Shown one piece after another: positions 17,920-25,311 of a DNA stretch of 64,000 nt. Position 1 is the stretch's first letter. Each line of letters opens with the position of its first letter. Origin of the DNA: Bacteroidota bacterium (GTDB lineage Bacteria > Bacteroidota > Bacteroidia > Chitinophagales > Chitinophagaceae); NCBI GenBank assembly GCA_018267955.1, contig JAFDXL010000009.1, positions 894,717-958,716 on the forward strand, given 5' to 3'. The position numbers were made by a program, and so were the translations under genes. Below the pieces are notes generated by a model, which was not told the DNA's origin, did no database searches, and saw nothing but the letters and a program-made list of their open reading frames with translations.

Positions 17920-19248
17920 ATGAGTCAAAACATAAGCATGAGAACTAAAGCATTTGAGGCAACCGATAACGGCGCACTTGTTGTGTTCCGGATATTGTTT
18001 GGACTGATGATGTTTGTAGAATGCCTGATGCAAATAGTTGCCGGAGGCGTTAAAGAAGCGTTTGTAGATCCGCCCCTGCTTTTTCCTGCTATTGGTTTCG
18101 AATGGCTGCAGGTACTACATGGGCCTATCATGTTTTTATATGTAACGATCATGGCTATTGCTGCGCTGGCCGTGGCAGCAGGTTTGTACTTCCGCATCTC
18201 GTCCATAATATTGGCAACGCTATGGACCTTCTTTTACCTGGCTCAACAGATCAATTATAATAATCACTACTACCTGATGGTACTCCTCTGCTGGATGCTG
18301 GCATTGACACCGGCAAACAGGCGGTTGTCTTTGGATGTGAAGCAGGGAAGATCTATTGCATCTAACGCCTGCCCGAGATGGTGTACATTCTTATTCCAAT
18401 TCCAGGTAAGCTGTGTTTTTGTATTTGCGGCAATAGCGAAACTATACCCGGACTGGACGCACGGACTGCCATTGAAATTATGGTTTGCCGAAGAAGCAGG
18501 TAACCCATACTTTGGCTTTATTGTAAGGCAATCATGGGCGCCTATCGCATTCTCCTGGCTTGGCATCATCTTCGATCTATTATTAATACCGGCCTTGTGT
18601 TTTAAACGCACCCGTAATATCGCCTTTATCGCCGCCTTGTTCTTCAACTTCTTCAACCAGCAGATATTCCAGATAGGCATATTCCCATTTATGGCATTGT
18701 CTTCTACCCTGTTTTTCTTCCCTGCATCGTTTTACGATAGTTTTTTGCCCGAAGAAAAAACGGTAGGAGTGCCAGTGCAAGCTTCCGACCAGAAACAGAA
18801 AATGATCCTCTCCTTAATATCTGTTTATATGCTCATCCAATTAATACTACCCATCCGACATTTCTTCATAAAAGGCGATGTTACCTGGACGGATGAAGGG
18901 CATAAAATGGCCTGGCGGATGATGCTGCGGGATAAAAGAGGCTTTACCTTTTTTGAAATAGTGAATATAAGAACGGGGGAAATGCGCATAGAACAGCCTG
19001 CACAAAGATTGCCCGAAAGACAGGCTATTGATATACCCGGTTCGCCGGAACTATGCTGGCAGTACGCGCAGTATCTGAAAAAACTTTACAACGGATTGGG
19101 GCAGAAAGTGAAGATTTTTGTTAACAGCGAAGTGAGCTTAAATGGACGAATATCGCAACCTTTAATTGATACTACGGTTGATCTTGCTGCTACACCCTGG
19201 CAAGGCATGGTGCATAAACAATGGATACTGACCGGACCGAAACAATAA
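17920..19248 (+). CDS. HTTM-domain (vitamin K-dependent gamma-carboxylase-like) membrane protein
   Basis: 442 residues from the ATG at 17920; a second ATG at 17938 is possible, but a near-consensus TATCTTGG sits six bases before 17920. The HTTM (horizontally transferred transmembrane) domain fills about residues 15-310: VVFRILFGLMMFVECL, FLYVTIMAIAALAVAAGLYF, LATLWTFFYLAQQINYNNHYYL and VFAAIAKLYPDWTHGLPL are typical of gamma-carboxylase-like proteins. The C-terminal soluble part holds TDEGHKMAWRMMLRDKRG, also characteristic. Whether it carboxylates glutamate in bacteria is unknown. It precedes the exosortase cassette but is separated from it by 126 bp. Confidence 0.85.
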   Translation: MSQNISMRTKAFEATDNGALVVFRILFGLMMFVECLMQIVAGGVKEAFVDPPLLFPAIGFEWLQVLHGPIMFLYVTIMAIAALAVAAGLYFRISSIILATLWTFFYLAQQINYNNHYYLMVLLCWMLALTPANRRLSLDVKQGRSIASNACPRWCTFLFQFQVSCVFVFAAIAKLYPDWTHGLPLKLWFAEEAGNPYFGFIVRQSWAPIAFSWLGIIFDLLLIPALCFKRTRNIAFIAALFFNFFNQQIFQIGIFPFMALSSTLFFFPASFYDSFLPEEKTVGVPVQASDQKQKMILSLISVYMLIQLILPIRHFFIKGDVTWTDEGHKMAWRMMLRDKRGFTFFEIVNIRTGEMRIEQPAQRLPERQAIDIPGSPELCWQYAQYLKKLYNGLGQKVKIFVNSEVSLNGRISQPLIDTTVDLAATPWQGMVHKQWILTGPKQ

Positions 19249-19374
19249 CCGGTTGATAATCAGCAACTATCGTTAACCATTCATTAATCTAATGTTAAGC
19301 AAGTATCGAAATTTCTATATTTTCATATTAAGTTGCATCTTTGACCCATCTTTCATAGACAAAAAATAATATTC

Positions 19375-19575
19375 ATGAAATCTATCCTCTTTGCACTTAT
19401 CATCACAGTAAGCCTGCCATTAGCTGCCTCCGCAACATGGGGCCGCTGGGACAATTACAAACCACCTACCAATAATGCACCTTTGGATGGCGGATTGAGT
19501 CTGCTATTAGCCGCCGGCGCAGGGTATGGCATTAAGCGCTATGCTCAATCCAAAAAGAAAAATACTGAAAAATAA
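19375..19575 (+). CDS. PID-CTERM small exosortase substrate
   Basis: 66 residues made almost entirely of sorting signals. Residues 1-20 form a signal peptide ending in the cleavage site ASA. Residues 36-40 (PLDGG) open a C-terminal tripartite signal: motif, hydrophobic helix LSLLLAAGAGYGI and a basic tail RYAQSKKKN. This matches the PID-CTERM sorting domain described for Bacteroidota proteins whose genes lie beside an exosortase. Only about 16 residues, rich in tryptophan, proline and asparagine, would remain between the two signals. The exosortase gene begins three bases after the stop, so both are in one operon. Confidence 0.85.
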   Translation: MKSILFALIITVSLPLAASATWGRWDNYKPPTNNAPLDGGLSLLLAAGAGYGIKRYAQSKKKNTEK

Positions 19576-19578
19576 GGC

Positions 19579-20103
19579 ATGTCTAAAGCAGCCTCCTTAC
19601 ATAAAGTAATTCCAGACAATGCCCGGCCTTTTATTTTGAAGGGCCTGGCATTGGTTATTGGCTGGAACCTGCTTTACAAATTATGGCTGGGCCCTCTCGG
19701 CATTCCGGATGCACAATTGACATCTGCAGTACAATATGGCACAGCAAAGCTGCTGGATCTGTTTATCAAGGCTACGTGGGTAGGAAACAGCGTTTACATA
19801 AACGGTGTTGAATCGGTAACCATCGCCCCGCAATGTAACGGCCTGGAGCTGATGGTACTGTATATAGGTTTTATACTGTGTATACCCACCAACTGGCGCA
19901 GGATGCTGCTTTTTTCCCTTGCCGGCAGCGTTGTGATATATATACTCAACGTAATCCGCTGCGCGGTACTTGCCGAAATGTTTTATACCCACCATTATCT
20001 TACAGATTTTGCCCACCATTATGCATTCAAGCTGGTGATCTACGGAGTGGTATTTTATGGCTGGGTGCTTTATGCTAAAAATGCCTTCCGGAATGCGGCA
20101 TAA
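19579..20103 (+). CDS. Exosortase family transpeptidase (XrtX-like)
   Basis: 174 residues, short for the exosortase superfamily and without the extra C-terminal domain of long forms. Five or so membrane helices are visible. The catalytic triad of the superfamily is present and in order: cysteine in APQCNGLE (C86), arginine in NVIRCAVL (R127) and histidine in DFAHHYAFK (H146 or H147). Exosortases cut the C-terminal signal of exported proteins at the membrane and may transfer them to another anchor. The PID-CTERM gene immediately upstream encodes the obvious substrate. I assign the XrtX-like class from the linkage and size; the exact class name is less certain than the family. Confidence 0.9.
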   Translation: MSKAASLHKVIPDNARPFILKGLALVIGWNLLYKLWLGPLGIPDAQLTSAVQYGTAKLLDLFIKATWVGNSVYINGVESVTIAPQCNGLELMVLYIGFILCIPTNWRRMLLFSLAGSVVIYILNVIRCAVLAEMFYTHHYLTDFAHHYAFKLVIYGVVFYGWVLYAKNAFRNAA

Positions 20104-20524
20104 GCTACGTTTCTGGCTGGCTTTTTCCACTATCATATTATTCAGCTGGCTCGATTATCAATATTTTACAGAAGGCCATGCCCAGGATTTCCCCCCGGTA
20201 ATACGCCAGGCAGGGCATATTATAGTTTTGATACTGATACTGCCTACAGGGTATTGGGGCTGGGCAAAACAAGTTCTTAGCTGGCCAAAACAAATATGGT
20301 TATATAGTTATGCTATTGCCATTTTGCTGATCGGAATTATCGGGCTGATACAATGGAAAACGGAACTTTTCGGCGTCGGATTCCTGGATATTATAAGCTC
20401 ACTCCGTTTGTTTTTCGGCAGTCCGATACCCTATTTTATGATGTATATTTTGTATACCATTACCCTGAACCCCGGCAATAAGAATGGTTCGGATAAAAAA
20501 GAAGCCGAAAAAAACCAATATTAA
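20093..20524 (+). CDS. Small membrane protein of the exosortase cassette
   Basis: 143 residues from the ATG at 20093, which overlaps the exosortase stop by 11 bases; ATGs at 20081 and 20072 are alternatives. Four hydrophobic helices (FWLAFSTIILFSWLDYQYF, HIIVLILILPTGYWGW, LYSYAIAILLIGIIGLIQW, YFMMYILYTITL) and a charged C-terminal tail. Small multi-pass proteins are also found next to exosortases in other Bacteroidota (the XrtF-associated type), and I infer a similar accessory role. No catalytic motif is seen. Confidence 0.7.
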   Translation: MRHKLRFWLAFSTIILFSWLDYQYFTEGHAQDFPPVIRQAGHIIVLILILPTGYWGWAKQVLSWPKQIWLYSYAIAILLIGIIGLIQWKTELFGVGFLDIISSLRLFFGSPIPYFMMYILYTITLNPGNKNGSDKKEAEKNQY

Positions 20525-20536
20525 AAGGTTTATTTT

Positions 20537-20567
20537 TTTGTTGGTTTATCAAAATATATTACCTTTG
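20537..20567 (+). promoter_or_regulatory. Promoter of the rpsL-rpsG operon
   Basis: TTTG at 20537-20540 and TACCTTTG at 20560-20567 give a complete Bacteroidota promoter with 19 bases between the elements. The predicted leader is about 28 bases. Confidence 0.8.
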
Positions 20568-20600
20568 CAGTCCTTAAAAATTATATTAACGGTATAGATA

Positions 20601-20981
20601 ATGCCTACTATTCAGCAATTAGTTCGTAAAGGTCGTACACAAATACGCGCAAAATCAAAGTCTCGTGCTTTGGATGCTTGTCCTCAACGCCGCGGTGTTT
20701 GCACACGTGTGTACACGACTACTCCAAAGAAACCAAACTCTGCCCTGCGTAAAGTTGCCAAAGTGCGTCTTACCAATAAGGTAGAAGTTATCGCATATAT
20801 CCCTGGTGAAGGCCACAACCTGCAGGAGCACTCTATCGTGCTGATCCGCGGTGGTCGTGTAAAAGACTTACCGGGTGTACGTTACCATATCGTACGTGGT
20901 GCGCTGGATACTGCGGGTGTAAAAGACCGTAAACAAAGCCGCTCTAAATACGGTACTAAACGCGAAAAAGCTAAAAAATAA
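20601..20981 (+). CDS. rpsL: 30S ribosomal protein S12
   Basis: 126 residues, the usual length. Part of the decoding centre of the small subunit. The start [12 protein letters not shown], the streptomycin-determining segment [18 protein letters not shown] (lysine of PKKPNS present, so the wild-type, sensitive form) and [18 protein letters not shown] are textbook S12. First gene of a two-gene operon with rpsG, 30 bp apart. Confidence 0.99.
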   Translation: MPTIQQLVRKGRTQIRAKSKSRALDACPQRRGVCTRVYTTTPKKPNSALRKVAKVRLTNKVEVIAYIPGEGHNLQEHSIVLIRGGRVKDLPGVRYHIVRGALDTAGVKDRKQSRSKYGTKREKAKK

Positions 20982-21011
20982 TTAATTCATTCAAGTAATT
21001 TATAGCCAAAC

Positions 21012-21479
21012 ATGAGGAAGGCACAAGCAAAAAAGCTCCCTTTAGCTCCAGATCCTAAATTCAACGATAAACACGTTACACGTTTCGTTAACTGCCTGAT
21101 GTGGGGTGGTAACAAAACTGTGGTTCTGAGTGCATTCTACGATGCACTGGATAAAGTGAGCCAAATGACAGGTGAAAATGGTTATGAAGTGTGGAAACGC
21201 GCTTTGTCTAATGTTACTCCTGCTGTTGAGGTTCGTAGTCGCCGTATCGGTGGTGCTACTTTCCAGATCCCTGCTGAAGTACGTCCTGACCGTAAAATAT
21301 CCCTGAGCATGAAATGGCTGATCCGTTACAGCCGCGAACGCAATGGTCGTACTATCGCTGATAAACTGGCTAACGAAATCGTCGCTGCATCTAAGGGTGA
21401 AGGCGGCGCTTTCAAAAAGAAAGAAGATACGCACCGTATGGCTGAAGCCAACAAGGCGTTCTCTCACTTCAAAGTATAA
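21012..21479 (+). CDS. rpsG: 30S ribosomal protein S7
   Basis: 155 residues, the usual length. S7 nucleates assembly of the 30S head and lines the exit site. MRKAQAKKLPLAPDPKFN, NCLMWGGNKTV, EVRSRRIGGATFQIPAEVRPDR and KEDTHRMAEANKAFSHFKV are conserved. In many bacteria fusA follows in the str operon; here a terminator and unrelated genes follow instead. Confidence 0.99.
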   Translation: MRKAQAKKLPLAPDPKFNDKHVTRFVNCLMWGGNKTVVLSAFYDALDKVSQMTGENGYEVWKRALSNVTPAVEVRSRRIGGATFQIPAEVRPDRKISLSMKWLIRYSRERNGRTIADKLANEIVAASKGEGGAFKKKEDTHRMAEANKAFSHFKV

Positions 21480-21502
21480 TCTATATCAAAATACTTACTC
21501 CC

Positions 21503-21540
21503 AAAAGCTGTCTACATCTGTGGACGGCTTTTTGGTTTTA
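21503..21540 (+). terminator. Terminator of the rpsL-rpsG operon
   Basis: A hairpin with arms 21503-21515 and 21520-21532 (two G-T pairs) around ATCT, followed by T-rich sequence, begins 24 bases after the rpsG stop. Confidence 0.7.
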
Positions 21541-21599
21541 TACCAACCCCAATGTGAAATTCTATGTCTATTCTGACCTAAACCTCTTATAACTATCCA

Positions 21600-22136
21600 A
21601 TGAAAAAATCCTGCATATTTATTCCGCTGACTCTTCTATGTTTTGCATGTACCAAAAGGAAAAACACTAAAAGCGATAATGCTTCAGCTACAATAAATGC
21701 TACTCAATATCATTTTTATGTCCAGGCAAAGCATAATTCATCTAACCCCAAAAAGATTGATGTAACGTTGTCAGTCGGCGCAAATGATAATAGTTGGGCC
21801 ATTGATCTTTATAGGGTAGATCCGAATATATCAGAACAAGAGGTATATGCTACAAAAACAGATACCGGACTGGGTATTTACTCACGTTTATACAACAATG
21901 TAGACTCTTGTATGGCAGATATGTATATTTCAAATGGTGATGTAGGTATCGACGACTATATTGTCAAAGATTCAGCTGGTTATAATATTTTAAATATTGA
22001 GAGCTTTAATAATGATGTTTTAAAAGGTAGTTTTAATGTAACCCTGTTTAGACAAGATCGAATTTATCTACCAGCAAAAGGATTGGCTGATATTTTATAC
22101 ATAACAAATGGAACATTTGAAGTTGTAGTGAAGTAA
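21600..22136 (+). CDS. Putative lipoprotein of unknown function
   Basis: 178 residues. A lipoprotein signal peptide ends in the lipobox CFAC (C17), so the mature protein would be lipid-anchored. The rest is beta-rich (HFYVQAKHNSSNPKKIDVTL, SWAIDLYRVD) and low in helices. No family is recognised. It is AT-richer in appearance than the ribosomal genes before it and stands alone between rpsG and tetR. Confidence 0.65.
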   Translation: MKKSCIFIPLTLLCFACTKRKNTKSDNASATINATQYHFYVQAKHNSSNPKKIDVTLSVGANDNSWAIDLYRVDPNISEQEVYATKTDTGLGIYSRLYNNVDSCMADMYISNGDVGIDDYIVKDSAGYNILNIESFNNDVLKGSFNVTLFRQDRIYLPAKGLADILYITNGTFEVVVK

Positions 22137-22228
22137 CTAATCACGCAGAGCATATTAAGCGTTTCTCATTCTCGTTAATTCTATCCTACTGTTACCCGAC
22201 ATAAAATTTTTTTACATCTAGCTATAAC

Positions 22229-22252
22229 TAAATGAATATTCATTTATCTTTG
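22229..22252 (+). promoter_or_regulatory. TetR operator palindrome overlapping the promoter
   Basis: TAAATGAATATTCATTTA (22229-22246) is a perfect 18-bp palindrome. It runs into a consensus -7 element TATCTTTG (22245-22252) that precedes the TetR gene by 12 bases. A repressor dimer bound here would block RNA polymerase, so autoregulation of the whole operon is likely. Confidence 0.75.
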
Positions 22253-22264
22253 CAGGCGTAAAAG

Positions 22265-22855
22265 ATGAGAACAAGAGATACAGACAAACAGGAACTGGTA
22301 AAACAAACTGCTATACAAATGATCGTGGAGCACGGTCTGGAAAGTTTTAGCCTTAACAAACTGGCAAAAGCCTGTAGTATTTCTGTAGCTACCTTGTACA
22401 TCTATTACAAAGACAGGGATGACCTCATCATCTCTATAGCAGTGGACGAAGCAGAAAAAATGGGAAGCCAGATGCTGCAGGACTTTGATCCTGAGTTGCC
22501 TTTTGAAGAAGGATTAAGACAGCAGTGGAAAAACAGGGCAGCCCAGATGCTGAATAACACCGTAAACATTCGCTTTTTTGAACAACTCCGCACATCGTCG
22601 TACGAAGAGAAGGTACACGAAACTTTTGGTTCAGTATTTCGCGATGCTATGGGAAGATTCATGACCAATGCTATGGAAAGAGGTGAGATAGATCCCCTAC
22701 CTATTGAAGTATACTGGTCGGTAGCCTTTGCCCCACTATACAACCTCATCCGCTTTCATGTGGAAGGTCGTAGCTTGGCCGGCAAACCATTTCAACTGAC
22801 GGACGAGCTCATGTGGCAAACTTTCGACCTGGTACTTAAAGCCCTTAAAAAGTAA
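22265..22855 (+). CDS. TetR/AcrR family transcriptional regulator
   Basis: 196 residues. The N-terminal helix-turn-helix covers about residues 10-50 (AIQMIVEHGLESFSLNKLAKAC, then SVATLYIYYKDRDDLI), with the conserved YxYYKxRDDL form of the recognition helix end. The C-terminal ligand-binding region is helical and unassigned. It heads an operon with a small HMA-like protein and an MFS exporter, so it probably represses efflux until a toxic ligand binds. The palindrome just upstream is the probable operator. Confidence 0.92.
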   Translation: MRTRDTDKQELVKQTAIQMIVEHGLESFSLNKLAKACSISVATLYIYYKDRDDLIISIAVDEAEKMGSQMLQDFDPELPFEEGLRQQWKNRAAQMLNNTVNIRFFEQLRTSSYEEKVHETFGSVFRDAMGRFMTNAMERGEIDPLPIEVYWSVAFAPLYNLIRFHVEGRSLAGKPFQLTDELMWQTFDLVLKALKK

Positions 22856-22893
22856 AAATCCATTTAAATCAAAAACCAAATGCACCACCAATT

Positions 22894-23121
22894 ATGTCAC
22901 CAGCCATTCAATACATTCATGTGTTCAAAACAGACATCGATACAGAGGCCGATACACAGATAATAGGCGACCTGCTGAACACACATGAACATGTAATTCA
23001 GTGGAGCGTAGATCTTAGTGATGTAGATCGTGTACTACGTGTAGTAACCTCTGAATTACAACAATCTGATATTATCTCATTAATTAACCAACAGGGCTAT
23101 CAATGCTCTGAACTACAATAG
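22894..23121 (+). CDS. Small HMA-like protein lacking the metal-binding CxxC
   Basis: 75 residues, soluble. The pattern of beta-alpha-beta-beta-alpha-beta (IQYIHVFKTDI, DTQIIGDLLNTHEHVIQWSVDL, RVLRVVTSEL, DIISLINQQGYQCSEL) is that of heavy-metal-associated ferredoxin-like domains. The usual CxxC of copper chaperones is missing; the only cysteine is near the C-terminus. It sits between tetR and the MFS gene and ends six bases before the exporter's start, so it is surely cotranscribed. A sensory or adaptor role is inference. Confidence 0.7.
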   Translation: MSPAIQYIHVFKTDIDTEADTQIIGDLLNTHEHVIQWSVDLSDVDRVLRVVTSELQQSDIISLINQQGYQCSELQ

Positions 23122-23127
23122 TTGTTT

Positions 23128-24441
23128 ATGGAACAAAAATCCAAAGAGGAACTGATCCCATTTAGCGGGTATCAAAAGTTTCTTATTGTTATACTAGCAT
23201 TACTACAATTCACGGTGATACTCGATTTTATGGTACTGTCGCCCCTTGGCGATGTGCTGATGAAGACGCTGAACATCACCCCATCTCAATTCGGTTATGT
23301 GGTATCCGCTTATGCCTTCAGTGCAGGTATCTCAGGCATATTGGCTGCGGGCTTTGCAGATAAATTCGACCGTAAAAAAATGCTTTTGTTTTTTTACGCA
23401 GGTTTCATTGCAGGCACATTCTTCTGCTCTATGGCCAATAACTTTACCACCTTGCTTGCCGCACGTATTATTACCGGCTTGTTTGGCGGGGTAATAGGCT
23501 CTATATCTATGGCCATCATCACAGATATGTTTGCTGTGCATCAACGTGGCCGTGTTATGGGCTTTGTGCAAATGGCCTTTGCTGCCAGCCAGATACTAGG
23601 CATACCAATAGGCATTGTTATTGCCAATAACTGGGGATGGCATGCCACCTTCCTGATGATCGTTGTATTGGCATTAGCCATCGGGGTTGCCGTTATCCTG
23701 CGTATGAAACCGGTAAACAAGCACCTGGAACTGCAATCGGATAAGAGCCCGTTGCTACACCTTTGGCATACATTGCAGCATCCTACTTACAAAGTTGGCT
23801 TTACGGCTATAGCTTTATTATCTGTTGGTGGTTTTATGATGATGCCCTTTGGCAGCGCTTTTCTTATTAACAATATCAAGATAACACAGCAAGACCTGCC
23901 TAAGATATTTATGATCACAGGGCTTTCATCCGTTGTTATTATGCCTCTAGTAGGTAAGCTCAGCGATAAGATAGATAAGTTCTATTTATTCGCTGCCGGC
24001 TCTATCCTGGCTATCGTTATGATATTGATTTATACCAACCTCCCACCTGTTCCGCTATGGGAGATACTCGTTGTCAACGTAATCATGTTTGCAGGTATTA
24101 TGAGCCGTGTTGTACCCGCAACAACACTTAATACCAGCATACCTGATATGAAAGACCGCGGCGCTTATATGAGCATCACATCATCTCTGCAGCAGATATC
24201 CGGCGGCATAGCAGCCGTTATTGCAGGTAAGATCATATCGCAGCAAACCAAGACCAGCCCCCTTGAGCACTATCCCACCCTCGGCATCGTAGTATCCTGT
24301 GTGTCTGTACTGAGCATTTATCTTATTTACCGCATCAGTGTAGTGGTAAAAAAGAGAGATGCAGAAAGAGAACTGGAAAAGATCAATGCCGTACTGGCAA
24401 GCAAGCAGGCTAATGCTAATGTCCAGGAAATTACTGCGTAA
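23128..24441 (+). CDS. MFS transporter (drug:H+ antiporter type)
   Basis: 437 residues from the ATG at 23128 (a TTG six bases upstream is also in frame). Twelve membrane helices. MFS motif A is present between helices 2 and 3 (GFADKFDRKKMLL), and LDFMVLSPLGDVLMKTL in helix 1 is typical of the DHA1 group of exporters. The long charged C-terminal tail (KKRDAERELEKINAVL) is cytoplasmic. Regulated by the TetR protein of the same operon, it probably exports a toxic compound; the substrate cannot be inferred. Confidence 0.9.
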   Translation: MEQKSKEELIPFSGYQKFLIVILALLQFTVILDFMVLSPLGDVLMKTLNITPSQFGYVVSAYAFSAGISGILAAGFADKFDRKKMLLFFYAGFIAGTFFCSMANNFTTLLAARIITGLFGGVIGSISMAIITDMFAVHQRGRVMGFVQMAFAASQILGIPIGIVIANNWGWHATFLMIVVLALAIGVAVILRMKPVNKHLELQSDKSPLLHLWHTLQHPTYKVGFTAIALLSVGGFMMMPFGSAFLINNIKITQQDLPKIFMITGLSSVVIMPLVGKLSDKIDKFYLFAAGSILAIVMILIYTNLPPVPLWEILVVNVIMFAGIMSRVVPATTLNTSIPDMKDRGAYMSITSSLQQISGGIAAVIAGKIISQQTKTSPLEHYPTLGIVVSCVSVLSIYLIYRISVVVKKRDAERELEKINAVLASKQANANVQEITA

Positions 24442-24466
24442 ATGCTACTTCCCTATTATATTCCAC

Positions 24467-24502
24467 CAAGCTGCAACCTTATGTTGCAGCTTGTTTGTTT
24501 TG
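24467..24502 (+). terminator. Terminator after the MFS gene
   Basis: CAAGCTGCAAC (24467-24477) pairs perfectly with GTTGCAGCTTG (24483-24493) and is followed by a T-rich run. The next gene therefore has its own promoter. Confidence 0.8.
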
Positions 24503-24526
24503 GCATGCTTTGTAGTCGTATATTTA
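24494..24526 (+). promoter_or_regulatory. Probable promoter of the flavodoxin-reductase-like gene
   Basis: TTTG (24494-24497) and TATATTTA (24519-24526) are 21 bases apart; the -7 element has one mismatch and lies four bases before the ATG. Confidence 0.5.
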
Positions 24527-24530
24527 ATAT

Positions 24531-25199
24531 ATGGAAAAGCATCTTGTAAAGATCGTAGACATTATACCCGTAACGCATGATGTACGCTCATACCTGATAG
24601 AAAAACCAACGGGCTATCGTTTTATCCCGGGACAGGCTACAGAAGTATCTGTGAACAAAGAAGGCTGGGTAGATGAAAAGCGCCCATTTACATTTACCTC
24701 GTTAAATGACTGGAACCATCTACAGTTCACTATTAAATCTTACCCCGATCATGATGGTGTTACTAAACAAATAGGCCTGCTGCAGCCGGGCGATGAACTG
24801 TATATCCGCGATGTATGGGGCGCTATTGCATATAAGGGCGAAGGCTACTTCATTGCGGGCGGTGCAGGCATTACACCGTTCATAGCAATATTACGTCAAT
24901 TACATATCGACGGCGCCATTGGGAACAACCAGCTTTTTTTCTCCAATAAGACCGTTGATGATATCATATTACATAATGAGCTTGATCAAATGCTTGGCAC
25001 AAATGCACATTATATACTCTCTGCTGAAGAGGCTGCCGGTTATGAGCATGGCCGTATAGATAAAGCATACCTTTTAAATCACATCAAGGATTTCAAAAAA
25101 CCTTTTTACATCTGCGGGCCGGATAAGATGATTCAGGATATTACTGCAATACTAAAAGATCTGGGTGCAGACCCTGATTCCGTAGTATTCGAGAAATAG
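24531..25199 (+). CDS. Flavodoxin/ferredoxin-NADP reductase-like flavoprotein
   Basis: 222 residues. FAD-binding beta barrel with the RPFTFTS motif (about 52-58), NAD(P)-binding domain with GGAGITPF (about 110-117) and the C-terminal YICGPDKM motif. There is no ferredoxin domain, so it needs a separate electron partner. It should move electrons between NAD(P)H and a flavodoxin, ferredoxin or haem protein. It follows the MFS gene but is separated from it by a terminator. Confidence 0.9.
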   Translation: MEKHLVKIVDIIPVTHDVRSYLIEKPTGYRFIPGQATEVSVNKEGWVDEKRPFTFTSLNDWNHLQFTIKSYPDHDGVTKQIGLLQPGDELYIRDVWGAIAYKGEGYFIAGGAGITPFIAILRQLHIDGAIGNNQLFFSNKTVDDIILHNELDQMLGTNAHYILSAEEAAGYEHGRIDKAYLLNHIKDFKKPFYICGPDKMIQDITAILKDLGADPDSVVFEK

Positions 25200-25215
25200 T
25201 TGAAATTAAAATAAT

Positions 25216-25245
25216 ACAAATGTGTATAAATATTTGTACATTTGT
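25216..25245. repeat. Inverted repeat upstream of recA
   Basis: ACAAATGT (25216-25223) and ACATTTGT (25238-25245) are perfect inverted copies with a 14-base spacer. The right arm includes TACATTTG (25237-25244), a consensus -7 element. It could be a regulatory site or the chance pairing of a promoter box. Confidence 0.4.
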
Positions 25246-25268
25246 TCAATTAATGTCGAAAGATTGTC

Positions 25269-25276
25269 TATATTTG
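25269..25276 (+). promoter_or_regulatory. Candidate -7 promoter element of recA
   Basis: TATATTTG matches the consensus exactly, 35 bases before the recA ATG. A second exact match lies at 25237-25244, so two start sites are possible. Confidence 0.5.
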
Positions 25277-25311
25277 AAAAAAAATTACTTTAGCAACTAA
25301 ATAGAAATAAA

